Part shown: positions 56,171-64,000 of the stretch, piece by piece
How the letters are laid out: the number at the start of each line of letters is the position of its first letter
How positions within the stretch are numbered: the stretch's first letter is position 1
NCBI GenBank assembly: GCA_007753675.1
Contig: CP036432.1
Location: forward strand, 2,888,394-2,952,393
DNA length: 64,000 nt
Origin: Stieleria magnilauensis
GTDB taxonomy: Bacteria; Planctomycetota; Planctomycetia; Pirellulales; Pirellulaceae
Reading direction: 5' to 3'
Program-made: the position numbers and the translations under genes
The notes under the pieces: generated by a model
What the model was told of the DNA's origin: nothing
What the model saw: the letters and a program-made list of their open reading frames with translations, nothing else
The model's database searches: none

Positions 56171-58462
56171 TTATACGCCGCGTCGACGGAGGATCCAGTC
56201 GATGGCCAATAAGGACAGCAACAGCGTCCACAACATCCAATGGTCCCAGAGGGGCAACTGATGAATCAGGACCTCTCCCGGCGCGATCTCGACCGACCGC
56301 AACAGGGCGTCCAAGTCGTCTTTGGACGAGACCATTCGCCCGCCCCCGGCCTCGACCACCGCTTGCAATCGATCGGGTTTCGCTTGCGGACGAAGCCATT
56401 CGTTGGACCGATGCAGCAACTGGATTTGCTGAGAACCGCGGGCGACTTTCTGATCGGCCGACCACGCCTCGACGACCAGATAAGCCGTCTGCATTGGACT
56501 GGATCGGTCGTCTGAGTCCCCCGGCAAGACGGCAGGGATCGTTGCGGTGTAGTGTTCCGCGGTCGGCTTGGCATCCAACGCGACCACCGTCGCATCAGAA
56601 CCGGAAGATTGGTTCACGCCATCGGGCGACGAATCGTCATCGCCCAGGCTGGCGACCAACTGTGCCGTCACACGGTACTCCGTCGTCGGCTTGAACTCCT
56701 TGTCAAACGCTTCAACCACCAGCTGAATTGATTCGTCCGGCGAATAGATGACCTGGTCGACACGCAGTGTCAAACGTTTCTGCGAAGCCTGGGAATTCTC
56801 CGCCAGCCAACGCACGACGTTTCGCCAGAATTTTTGATAGTAGCGATTGTCGCCCTCGCCCCATTCACGTTCAAATCGACTCCCCCAGCCATAGGTCGTA
56901 TCGGTCGACATGGCAAAGGTACGCCCGCGTCCAAAACTCTCGCAGGCGAAAACGGGCATGACGCCGACGCGGGACAATGGAGTACGCGTTTGCCCCAACA
57001 TGGTCGCGGCCGGTTTCACACGCGAGATCAGATTGGTACCACCGAACGGGGGCATCGCAGCCAGCGCCGCACGATTGCGCGCCGGATCGTCCAGCAGATT
57101 CCAGATCGGATGCGATTGAGCTTGCTCGGGAACGACGACCTGAAACCCCTGATTCAAAAAGTCTCGGCGACCGGTCATGTCGAACGGGATCAGCCCTTCC
57201 CAAGGCGTGCGATCCCAGCCGCCGGCACCAAAGCTGGTGTAGCCACCGATCATCACAAAACCGCCGCCGCGCCGATCCACCAATTCGACGGTCCAATCGA
57301 TTTGTTCAGGTGTGAACGCTTGGAATGAGATGTCGCTGCAGATCACGACGTCGTATTGAAACAGTTCCGCACGCGTCGTCGGAAAGCCTCGATACGGATC
57401 ATCGATCCGTTGCAGACTCGGCCGCTGGGCGTATTGATTGTTGACCGTCATGGCGACGCACTTGATGTCCGAATCGACGTGCAATGCGTTTTGCAGCCAT
57501 CGGCTCTCCTGCGCCGAGGTGCCTTCCATGTACAGCACATTCAGCGTGCGATCCTTCTCCGTCAACTGAAAGGGAACGCGGTTGTTCTTGGCGACCGCTT
57601 CGCCAGCATCGACGGGAACATCGATGGCCAATTCGCCCAGTGCCGGATCGGCGGTGACAACCAATTCACAGGACGTCGCCCCTTCGGTCAGCGTGATCGG
57701 CAGCGAAGCGAGTGGCTTTGATCGGGGACGATTGGCGGGGCGAATGGAGACGATCGCGCGTTCGTTGTCATACCCACGGCTTTCGATCACCGCCCGGATC
57801 GTCGCCTGGTCACCCTTGGCCACACGCGGGGGCACGGACAATTCGGTGATCGCGATGTCACCTCGCAAGTCCTGCTGTGGCGGAAGCATGGCGTGGACGG
57901 GAATGCCCAACTCGCGGTAGGCGGTGGCCAATTCAACCAATTGATCCGCCTTGTCGACGGCGCCATCAGAGAACAATACGACGGCCTGCGTTTGATGGTC
58001 GGCAACACGCGATGGCAGCTTTTGCAACGCATCGGACAGCAGGGAGGTATCGTCGGTGGCGGACAGTTCCGACAGTCCCGGGACCTTGGCCAGGCGGGCA
58101 CCGAAACGAAACATCGGGAAACGAATGTCGCGTTCTTTCTGGATCCCCTGTGTCACCGCCCCGATCGTTCGCTTGACTTGATCGATGCGAGATTCCCCCT
58201 GACCGAGTCCCATGCTTTGAGAACAATCCACCAGCAGCGCGACAGCCGGCGGACGTGGCGGCAAAACGGTTTCACGGCGATCGATCGGATTCAATAACAG
58301 CGATACCAACCCCAGCAGCACGACGGCTCGCAACATCAATAGCAACGGGTTGCCGGTTTTGGGCGCAACCGCAATGCGACGGGCAAACCACAACAGCGCA
58401 GCAATCGCGACGACGATCACCGGATACACTACAATTGGATACAGCGGTTCCCAATGCGGCAT
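56171..58462 (-). CDS. VWA-domain membrane protein with glutamine-amidotransferase-like region
   Basis: 763 residues. Two N-terminal transmembrane helices (VVYPVIVVAIAALLWFA; LLLMLRAVVLLGLVSLLL), then a von Willebrand A domain (about 72-240) with MIDAS start LLVDCSQSMG. Residues about 345-520 look like the class I glutamine amidotransferase-like fold found in such proteins (GGGFVMIGGYTSFGAGGW), without the catalytic Cys visible. A last helix is at the C-terminus (WMLWTLLLSLLAIDWIL). Last gene of the DUF58/BatA-type operon; 45 bp after the coiled-coil gene. Likely part of a membrane complex acting with a MoxR ATPase. Confidence 0.82.
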   Translation of the reverse strand: MPHWEPLYPIVVYPVIVVAIAALLWFARRIAVAPKTGNPLLLMLRAVVLLGLVSLLLNPIDRRETVLPPRPPAVALLVDCSQSMGLGQGESRIDQVKRTIGAVTQGIQKERDIRFPMFRFGARLAKVPGLSELSATDDTSLLSDALQKLPSRVADHQTQAVVLFSDGAVDKADQLVELATAYRELGIPVHAMLPPQQDLRGDIAITELSVPPRVAKGDQATIRAVIESRGYDNERAIVSIRPANRPRSKPLASLPITLTEGATSCELVVTADPALGELAIDVPVDAGEAVAKNNRVPFQLTEKDRTLNVLYMEGTSAQESRWLQNALHVDSDIKCVAMTVNNQYAQRPSLQRIDDPYRGFPTTRAELFQYDVVICSDISFQAFTPEQIDWTVELVDRRGGGFVMIGGYTSFGAGGWDRTPWEGLIPFDMTGRRDFLNQGFQVVVPEQAQSHPIWNLLDDPARNRAALAAMPPFGGTNLISRVKPAATMLGQTRTPLSRVGVMPVFACESFGRGRTFAMSTDTTYGWGSRFEREWGEGDNRYYQKFWRNVVRWLAENSQASQKRLTLRVDQVIYSPDESIQLVVEAFDKEFKPTTEYRVTAQLVASLGDDDSSPDGVNQSSGSDATVVALDAKPTAEHYTATIPAVLPGDSDDRSSPMQTAYLVVEAWSADQKVARGSQQIQLLHRSNEWLRPQAKPDRLQAVVEAGGGRMVSSKDDLDALLRSVEIAPGEVLIHQLPLWDHWMLWTLLLSLLAIDWILRRRGV

Positions 58463-58507
58463 GTCAGCGTGATCCCAACGTCACGGCGAAAATGCGTCTG
58501 GACACGG

Positions 58508-61500
58508 TCACTCGACGTCCTCGGAAAGCACACGGTAGTAATCGTCCACCATGTCGACATATTCCGGCGGAACGGGGCCGGTGGCTTGCTGAATCACGCC
58601 GCTCAAAACGGCTTCTTGAATCCTCCGCTGAAGCACTTCATCGATCGCCCGCAACCCATCGACGAGGGTGGTCGGCGCGGTTGCAAATTCGGGTAACGCG
58701 TCAATAGCCTCGGCCAGTTCCGCGTCGTTGGCGGCCAGCGGAGCAAGCGATTGGGCAAAGCGGCTCGTTTCCGCCGCAGCGATCGCTTGCTGTGCCTTGC
58801 CGTTCGCTCGTCGCAATTCTTTTAACAAGCTCGCGGCACGTTGTTCCGCTTGCTTGAGCGTTTCAAGCTGTGCCGGCCCCATCGCTTGCTGGACTCGATC
58901 GAGCCCCGCAGCGAGACGCTGCAACGACTCCGATGCCCGCAGGCCGTCGGAGGATGCGGCATCGAATTGACGGCGTCCGGCCGCGTCGGCCGCCGACTTC
59001 ATCGTCGAAGCGGAACGCTGTGGCGGATTCTCGGCGAGCGTTTTGGCAAGCGTGTCCTGGACGTGCCACTCCTGATCGGTCGATTCGGCCAGCAACTGAT
59101 CGGTCAAATCGGCGAGCTGCTCGGCGCGAGCGGCCAGCTTGTGTTGCTCCGCTTCGGCTGCCGAGGGAGTGCCGCTTTGGGACTGTCCATCGGCCAACGA
59201 TTCAGTCCATTGTTTTTGGTCATCGGCGAGCCGTTCCGCATCGCGTTTCGCCGCGGCAAGTTTTTCATCAAAATTGGGCCCGTGTCGCTGGGCCAAATGA
59301 CCAGAAAGCTGTCTCAATTGCTCGGCGGCCGATGCGGCTTGTTTGATCGCGTCGTCGTAGTTTTGTTCGTTCAGCTTTTCATCGGACAGGGACTCGGCGC
59401 TGGATTGAATCGACGCGGCGGCCTGGCCGACACGTTGCGGTGCAAGCTCGCCGAATCGGCCTGAGGAGAGCTGTTGCTGGATTTCGCGTGCCTTGGCGTG
59501 GTCCTGCTGTTGTTGCTTGGCGAGTTCGTCCGCTGAAGGCGGTGACTCGGTCGAATTCGCTGATGGGGCTGATTGGCCCGACGAGGCGGCTTGTTTGCAT
59601 GCCCCAGCCGATTGGCAAAAGCTTTCTTGATTCTTGGCCAACTGTTCCAGTTGTTTGCGCACGTCGGCAAGCTGTTGTTCCTGTTTTTCCTTGCGATCCT
59701 GTGGCGGCTTGCGCACCTTGTCCTTGAGGTTTTGATCGACCTGGCGAACCATTTTGGATTGCGAACTCCCTTGCTTCAAAATGTTGCGGAGATTCCGTCG
59801 CGCCGCGATCAGGTTGGCCAACGCCTTTTCTTCGGCGTTCAGTCCGTACTCGAATGCCTCCGATTGCAGATCTTCGACCGCATCGGTCATCCAGTCGATC
59901 GCGGTGGTCAGCGTGGGCATTGGGCCAAGCTTTTGCTCCAATGCAACGGTTAACGTCTCGGTCTGCTCCAACAATGCAGCCTGTTGCGACGACAACTGTT
60001 CGGCGACACGACGCGAGTCTGCTGGCGGGCGATCCGAAGTCTGCGTCACGACAAAGGTTTGTCCCAGGATTTGACGCTGTTGCTTGATTAGCTTTTCCAG
60101 CGTCAGGCACTCGCCCTGACAATTGCACTGACTCTCGCTGAATTCGTAATCGCGAGAAAACGGTCGGATGTCGATGAAACGCAATTCGCTGGTGGTGCGT
60201 TGCGGTTGCGGCATGCGGTTGTCAACGGCGACGGCGTAATAGGTGATCGCCTGGGGGTAAGAAACATTCAGATCCTCCAGTGGCAACGTGACGCTGTGGG
60301 CCATTGCGGCAGCCGACTCCTCGACGGAACTCTTCCAGATCGTTTGTTCGGGACCATCGTCCACGCGGTAACGAAGCTCAACGGTTCCGACGGAGTAGTC
60401 GTCGAACGCTTCGAGGGTGAATCGTAATTCGCTCGTCGCAATTGCTTCGGCATCCGGTTCCGGACTGAGAAACTTGAGCACCGGGGCGCGGTCGCGGAGC
60501 ACGTTCAGGTGCATCGACGCATCGTCGGAAACGCCATCGGTCGTTCGGGCATGGATAGCGACATCGATCGGAACCGCAGCGGCTTCGATCGCGAAATTGG
60601 CGGTCGAATGGTCGAGGGATGCGACAGGGGCGGACGCGTCGGTTGGGGTCAAGTCAACCTGGACGGACGCGGGCGGTCGGTTGTAGCGGGCGCTCAGCTC
60701 AACGCGGGAACCTTCTGGGATCCGCAGCCCATCGGCCGGCCCCTCCTCGACCGGCAACCCGGTGTACGCCGGCGGCGCGATCGAAGCGTTCCATTGTTCC
60801 ACCGCCAGCGGAAGCCGGACCGCGATTTTCTGGATCTCTGATTCCAGCGGCCGCGCCAAAACCTGCAGTTCCAAATCATCTTGGCAATCCGGCACCACCG
60901 CGGTCAATTCACCGAGCAAGAGCGATTCAGTCTCCGGTGTCACCGGGACTTCGGTCCACTGACCGGCGTCGTCACTTCGATATCGAATGACGGCGGATTC
61001 GATCGGGCGTCCGGCGACGTGAAGCCGCACCACCAAATCGTCTCCCCGGTCCACATATTCCGGCAACGTTTCAAGTTCAACGTCGGAGTAGTGCAGCGGC
61101 AGAAACAGCAGGCGTCCGCTGGCAACGCGCCACGAGGGAGAAATCACAAACAGGGTTAGCCACAAGCATCCCGCGATCAGACAAAATCCGGCCAGCGCTC
61201 CGATCGGCCATGAGTTTCCCAGTGGCGCCAGCGGACGACGAAGGATCTGTTCCTGTGTCTGCGTTTCGAGCGCGCCGAGCAACTCGGGATCAGCGGCCGA
61301 GACCGAGTCGGGATGATGTTGGTAGTCGTGGCTGGTGCGGAGGCGTTGCCCCAGTTCCGGGCAAGCGTTCTCGGTCTGGCAAACCGCATCGATCGAATCA
61401 AAGCTCAGCCAGCCCCGAAACACGACGCATACGGTTGCGATCGCTACAAGGATGCAGCCCCAGAGCAGCAATCGCAGCGACGGGGCGAGTTCCAGGTAAA

Positions 61501-61684
61501 AGTCCGTCGTTGCGGTCAGGCCGATTAAGACCGCCAGAGACGACATCAACGCCAACACGCTGATGACGAATCGTCGTTGCCGTTCTTGGTTCTTTAGACG
61601 ATCCAGCTGCTGATGGTGCGCCCCCGGCATCGGAACCGCGACCGGTCGACTGGGAGAGCGGGGGGCGGGTTCGGCAATGCTCAT
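58508..61684 (-). CDS. Giant membrane protein with C-terminal Gln/Ala-rich coiled coils (DUF4175-like)
   Basis: 1,058 residues. Three hydrophobic helices in the first 185 residues (FVISVLALMSSLAVLIGL, LLLWGCILVAIATVCVVF, WPIGALAGFCLIAGCLWLTLF), then a beta-rich periplasmic stretch (about 190-480, Ig-like repeats with APPAYTGLP). About 510-1040 is a long helical region rich in Gln, Ala, Glu and Lys (AEQLSSQQAALLEQTETLTV, EQQLADVRKQLEQLAKNQES). The layout matches DUF4175-type proteins found beside BatA/DUF58 genes. A cysteine pair (QCNCQGECL) near 520 may form disulfides. Structural or scaffolding role likely. Confidence 0.75.
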   Translation of the reverse strand: MSIAEPAPRSPSRPVAVPMPGAHHQQLDRLKNQERQRRFVISVLALMSSLAVLIGLTATTDFYLELAPSLRLLLWGCILVAIATVCVVFRGWLSFDSIDAVCQTENACPELGQRLRTSHDYQHHPDSVSAADPELLGALETQTQEQILRRPLAPLGNSWPIGALAGFCLIAGCLWLTLFVISPSWRVASGRLLFLPLHYSDVELETLPEYVDRGDDLVVRLHVAGRPIESAVIRYRSDDAGQWTEVPVTPETESLLLGELTAVVPDCQDDLELQVLARPLESEIQKIAVRLPLAVEQWNASIAPPAYTGLPVEEGPADGLRIPEGSRVELSARYNRPPASVQVDLTPTDASAPVASLDHSTANFAIEAAAVPIDVAIHARTTDGVSDDASMHLNVLRDRAPVLKFLSPEPDAEAIATSELRFTLEAFDDYSVGTVELRYRVDDGPEQTIWKSSVEESAAAMAHSVTLPLEDLNVSYPQAITYYAVAVDNRMPQPQRTTSELRFIDIRPFSRDYEFSESQCNCQGECLTLEKLIKQQRQILGQTFVVTQTSDRPPADSRRVAEQLSSQQAALLEQTETLTVALEQKLGPMPTLTTAIDWMTDAVEDLQSEAFEYGLNAEEKALANLIAARRNLRNILKQGSSQSKMVRQVDQNLKDKVRKPPQDRKEKQEQQLADVRKQLEQLAKNQESFCQSAGACKQAASSGQSAPSANSTESPPSADELAKQQQQDHAKAREIQQQLSSGRFGELAPQRVGQAAASIQSSAESLSDEKLNEQNYDDAIKQAASAAEQLRQLSGHLAQRHGPNFDEKLAAAKRDAERLADDQKQWTESLADGQSQSGTPSAAEAEQHKLAARAEQLADLTDQLLAESTDQEWHVQDTLAKTLAENPPQRSASTMKSAADAAGRRQFDAASSDGLRASESLQRLAAGLDRVQQAMGPAQLETLKQAEQRAASLLKELRRANGKAQQAIAAAETSRFAQSLAPLAANDAELAEAIDALPEFATAPTTLVDGLRAIDEVLQRRIQEAVLSGVIQQATGPVPPEYVDMVDDYYRVLSEDVE

Positions 61685-61752
61685 GATCGATCAAACTCGA
61701 AAAAGGACGCGATTCTCGGCCCGGCCATCAACAATGGCGTTGGCCCATTTCA

Positions 61753-63702
61753 TCACTCATGCACTCGACTTGCAAGGATTAATTCTGAACTCAAGACACC
61801 GATCAGCATCCAAACCACCCAAGGCCACTTTTCATCGGCCCGGGCAACCCCTTCGGGCGTGTACGCTTGGCGGCGATCTGTTTCGGCGGTCGCGACTGAA
61901 TGCTCCGGCAATCCGAGCGTTTCACGGAAGGCTTCGACGGCGAAACGATTGATCTGAGATTCAGCGGGATCGACGTGACGGACGACCACCGCATCGCCAT
62001 CGATCTGTATTCCCGGAACCTGATCGGGGTGATCGATGTTTTTCGTTTGCACCGATTGCCGCAGGTCCAATTGGCCGGTCAACCATGCAGCCAACTGGCG
62101 AATCAGCGGGACGAACAAACGGTTTTGCGGCCAGTCATTCCAACTCCTGTCGGCCGACGTTGCGACAAACACGAATCGTCCGGCACCGGTCGGGTGGCTG
62201 ATCACCAACGGCCAACGGCGGCTTCGAATCAGGACATCCGCATCGGGATCGGCAGATTGAATCGGCAACACGCGGCTGGCCGTCAACCGTCGCAGATCGC
62301 CATGCTGGGGATCGGCAAAGGGCCGAAGTGCAGGATGATCCACGTCAAATTCCTGCACGCGTGCGACGGTGTCGGTAACACGGCCAAACTTCGTCTTGCC
62401 CAGCAAGCCGGCGGCCGTCAACCGCTCGTGCACCGCGTCGGTGGAACGGTCGCCGGGAAACCACAGCACATTGCCGCCACCACGAACGAAGGCGTTTAAT
62501 CGTCCGGCATCTCGGTCGGTAAAGCGACTGACATTGGCGATGACAATCAATCGAAAACCGGCCAGGTCAGGAAAACCCGCCCCACGATCCCAAACCAAAC
62601 GTTCCACCTCAAACGTCCTGGCTGGTCCGTCCCCCACCGGCGTTCGCAGTCGCAGTGCGGTTTCGATGAAATAAGTCTCGTTTTCCCAAGCCTTGCTCCC
62701 CGCGTCTCCGTCAACCAGCAGCAGGCGGTCGGGATGCCGGGCTTCCAACGCGACCGCACGCTGGTTGTCCCAGGCCAACGGGTCGTCGAAATCCACCGAT
62801 ACCGAGCCGCGATACAGGCCCGCTGTTTCGATCGGTAACTCCAACCGCAAGGAATTCCGTTGCCCCGCGGCCAGCGAAACGGTGCGATCGATGACGATCG
62901 GGCTGCGCGGGCCGCTCAGTTCCATCCGCAACGGCGCACCGATCACCGGGAACGCGCCGTGGTTGACCAATTGGATCTCCACCGCAACGGGCACACCGGG
63001 ACGAAGTTCGACTTGGGTTGCGAGGGCTGATTCGATGGCCAGGTTCTGCGCGATGGCCGGGGCGGGGTTTTCGATTCGCACCGACACCTCTGCTGGAAAC
63101 GCGGACAGGTTGGCCGGCGAAGGTCCCAGTTGCTGCAAGTCGCTGAGTACCATCAGACTGCGATCGGCGCGCGTCGACGCCGCCAGCAGATCGGCCGCCC
63201 AATCAAACGCTTCGTCGTAACGGGTCGCCATAGAGGATGTCTTGGCCGCGTCGAGTTCGTTTAGGGAGAGAGGCTGAACCCCGGCGGCATCGAACAGTCC
63301 AAGATGAACGCGAGTTTCCGACCCCAGGGTAGCAAGGTAGGCTTTCGCCCGCTGGATCGCGTTTTGAATTGCCGCGGCGCCGTTTGCTTGCCGTGCACTC
63401 ATGCTCGCCGAACGATCGATCAGAATCACGACCTCGCGCGTGCTTCCATCGGCGGGCGTTTCAGGAAAAAACGGTCGTGCAAACAGCAATCCCAGCAACA
63501 ACACCGCCAGCGCCCGCAACGTCAGCAGGATCCAACGTTGAATCCGTTGTCGATTCTTCGTTCGGCGGACGACTTGTTTGACGAACCGTATCGATCCGAT
63601 CTCCATCGACGTCGCTTTCTGACGCAGCAACAAATGGATCCACAACGGCAACGTCATTGCCGCGGCGCCGGCCGCCAGGAATCCGAGGTGCATCAAGTTC
63701 AT
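61753..63702 (-). CDS. BatA-like VWA-domain membrane protein
   Basis: 649 residues from ATG 63702. N-terminal BatA signature: LHLGFLAAGAAAMTLPLWIHLLLRQK-like helix, basic loop VRRTKNRQRIQRWI, and a second helix LLTLRALAVLLLGLLFARPF. A VWA domain follows (about 90-260, MIDAS VILIDRSASMSAR), then an Ig-like region, a DUF4159/amidotransferase-like region (LIVIANVSRFTDRDAGRLNAFVRGGGNVLWFPGD) and a C-terminal helix. An upstream ATG at 63765 would overlap the DUF58 gene by 35 bp. It lies 28 bp after DUF58, in the usual MoxR-DUF58-BatA order. Confidence 0.88.
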   Translation of the reverse strand: MNLMHLGFLAAGAAAMTLPLWIHLLLRQKATSMEIGSIRFVKQVVRRTKNRQRIQRWILLTLRALAVLLLGLLFARPFFPETPADGSTREVVILIDRSASMSARQANGAAAIQNAIQRAKAYLATLGSETRVHLGLFDAAGVQPLSLNELDAAKTSSMATRYDEAFDWAADLLAASTRADRSLMVLSDLQQLGPSPANLSAFPAEVSVRIENPAPAIAQNLAIESALATQVELRPGVPVAVEIQLVNHGAFPVIGAPLRMELSGPRSPIVIDRTVSLAAGQRNSLRLELPIETAGLYRGSVSVDFDDPLAWDNQRAVALEARHPDRLLLVDGDAGSKAWENETYFIETALRLRTPVGDGPARTFEVERLVWDRGAGFPDLAGFRLIVIANVSRFTDRDAGRLNAFVRGGGNVLWFPGDRSTDAVHERLTAAGLLGKTKFGRVTDTVARVQEFDVDHPALRPFADPQHGDLRRLTASRVLPIQSADPDADVLIRSRRWPLVISHPTGAGRFVFVATSADRSWNDWPQNRLFVPLIRQLAAWLTGQLDLRQSVQTKNIDHPDQVPGIQIDGDAVVVRHVDPAESQINRFAVEAFRETLGLPEHSVATAETDRRQAYTPEGVARADEKWPWVVWMLIGVLSSELILASRVHE

Positions 63703-63730
63703 GGAATGGGAAGATCGAGCGAGAAGGGCG

Positions 63731-64000
63731 TCAAAACAGTTCGCTGCGACGTTGAAAATACTCACGCAACGCGATCGGCAGCGGCGTTTCTGAATCGATC
63801 GCCAGGTAATCGATTTCGTGCATTTGACACAGCGTCTTCAATTCAGTCTGCCACTGTCTGACGGCGCTGACAAACTCGTCGCGAATTGCTTCGGCTTGCG
63901 TCACAATTTCTTCGCCGGTTTCCAGATCGCGAAATCGCACCGGCCCAGAGACGGGCATTGCGGTTTCCAACGGCGTCAGAACATGAAACACGATCATTTC
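63731..64000 (-). CDS. DUF58 domain protein, C-terminal part (5' end outside window)
   Basis: The frame is open to the window edge, so this is the 3' end of a larger gene. The last 88 residues match the end of DUF58 proteins: VRFRDLETGEEIVTQAEAIRDEFVSAVRQWQTELKTLC, then HEIDYLAIDSETPLPIALREYF. DUF58 proteins lie between MoxR AAA+ ATPases and BatA-type membrane proteins, as here, with BatA following after 28 bp. The role of the complex is thought to be in envelope stress or protein activation; this is family knowledge. Confidence 0.88.
   Translation of the reverse strand, partial: EMIVFHVLTPLETAMPVSGPVRFRDLETGEEIVTQAEAIRDEFVSAVRQWQTELKTLCQMHEIDYLAIDSETPLPIALREYFQRRSELF

Overview
The window looks like chromosome from a planctomycete, most likely Pirellulaceae (Rhodopirellula/Stieleria relatives). 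The basis is overall protein character, not a database match: a long Ser/Thr kinase with a DWG instead of DFG motif, DUF1573 and multihaem proteins, sialate O-acetylesterase, a Uma2 nuclease, BatA/DUF58-type envelope operons, few clear Shine-Dalgarno sites, moderately high GC, and many intergenic palindromic repeats. I saw no rRNA, tRNA or CRISPR array.

Layout. 1-4.5 kb: the end of a family 2 glycosyltransferase, a GNAT acetyltransferase, and a large secreted metzincin protease on the minus strand. 5-9.6 kb: glyA and a CheY-like regulator, then a minus-strand operon of an archaeal-type diadenylate cyclase followed by cmoA and cmoB (tRNA wobble uridine modification). 9.8-21.5 kb: a long plus-strand run of Uma2, LRR lipoprotein, pepP, accB, accC, a WecA-like sugar-phosphate transferase, an O-antigen ligase/polymerase (with a small mobile element inserted in frame), a DUF1573 protein and a tetrahaem lipoprotein. 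21.8-27.2 kb: sialate O-acetylesterase, a complete IS4-family element lodged in a dispersed repeat, bioB and a PSP1-like protein. 27.2-35.2 kb: an FKBP isomerase, a small glycan gene set (amine-oxidase-like flavoprotein, GT2, GT87-like), trpC, purH and hisF.

35.2-36 kb is a repeat island: a second copy of the dispersed repeat, itself split by a 386-bp element with 16-bp inverted ends. 36-45.4 kb: DinB-like protein, a ThiF/MoeB-type adenylyltransferase divergent from epmA, a hemerythrin-like protein, an FHA-GGDEF protein, a Ser/Thr kinase, a second GNAT and hemB. 45.4-51.6 kb: a three-gene minus-strand operon built around a PilM-PilN fusion, followed by two single-pass proteins with extreme Met/Asp/Gly and Thr/Pro low-complexity tracts. 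52.4-55.4 kb: a 980-residue protein distantly like family 38 alpha-mannosidases, then a LuxR-type regulator. 56.2-64 kb: a DUF58 / BatA-like / giant coiled-coil / VWA membrane operon that continues past the window end.

Most worth pursuing: (i) the diadenylate cyclase with a variant RHW motif, transcribed with cmoAB; (ii) the PilMN operon with repetitive Met/Asp proteins; (iii) a 132-bp inverted-repeat element with a 9-bp target duplication that adds exactly 47 codons to an O-antigen ligase; (iv) a dispersed repeat family whose two copies here were each invaded by a different element; (v) short repeats that supply start and stop codons of genes.
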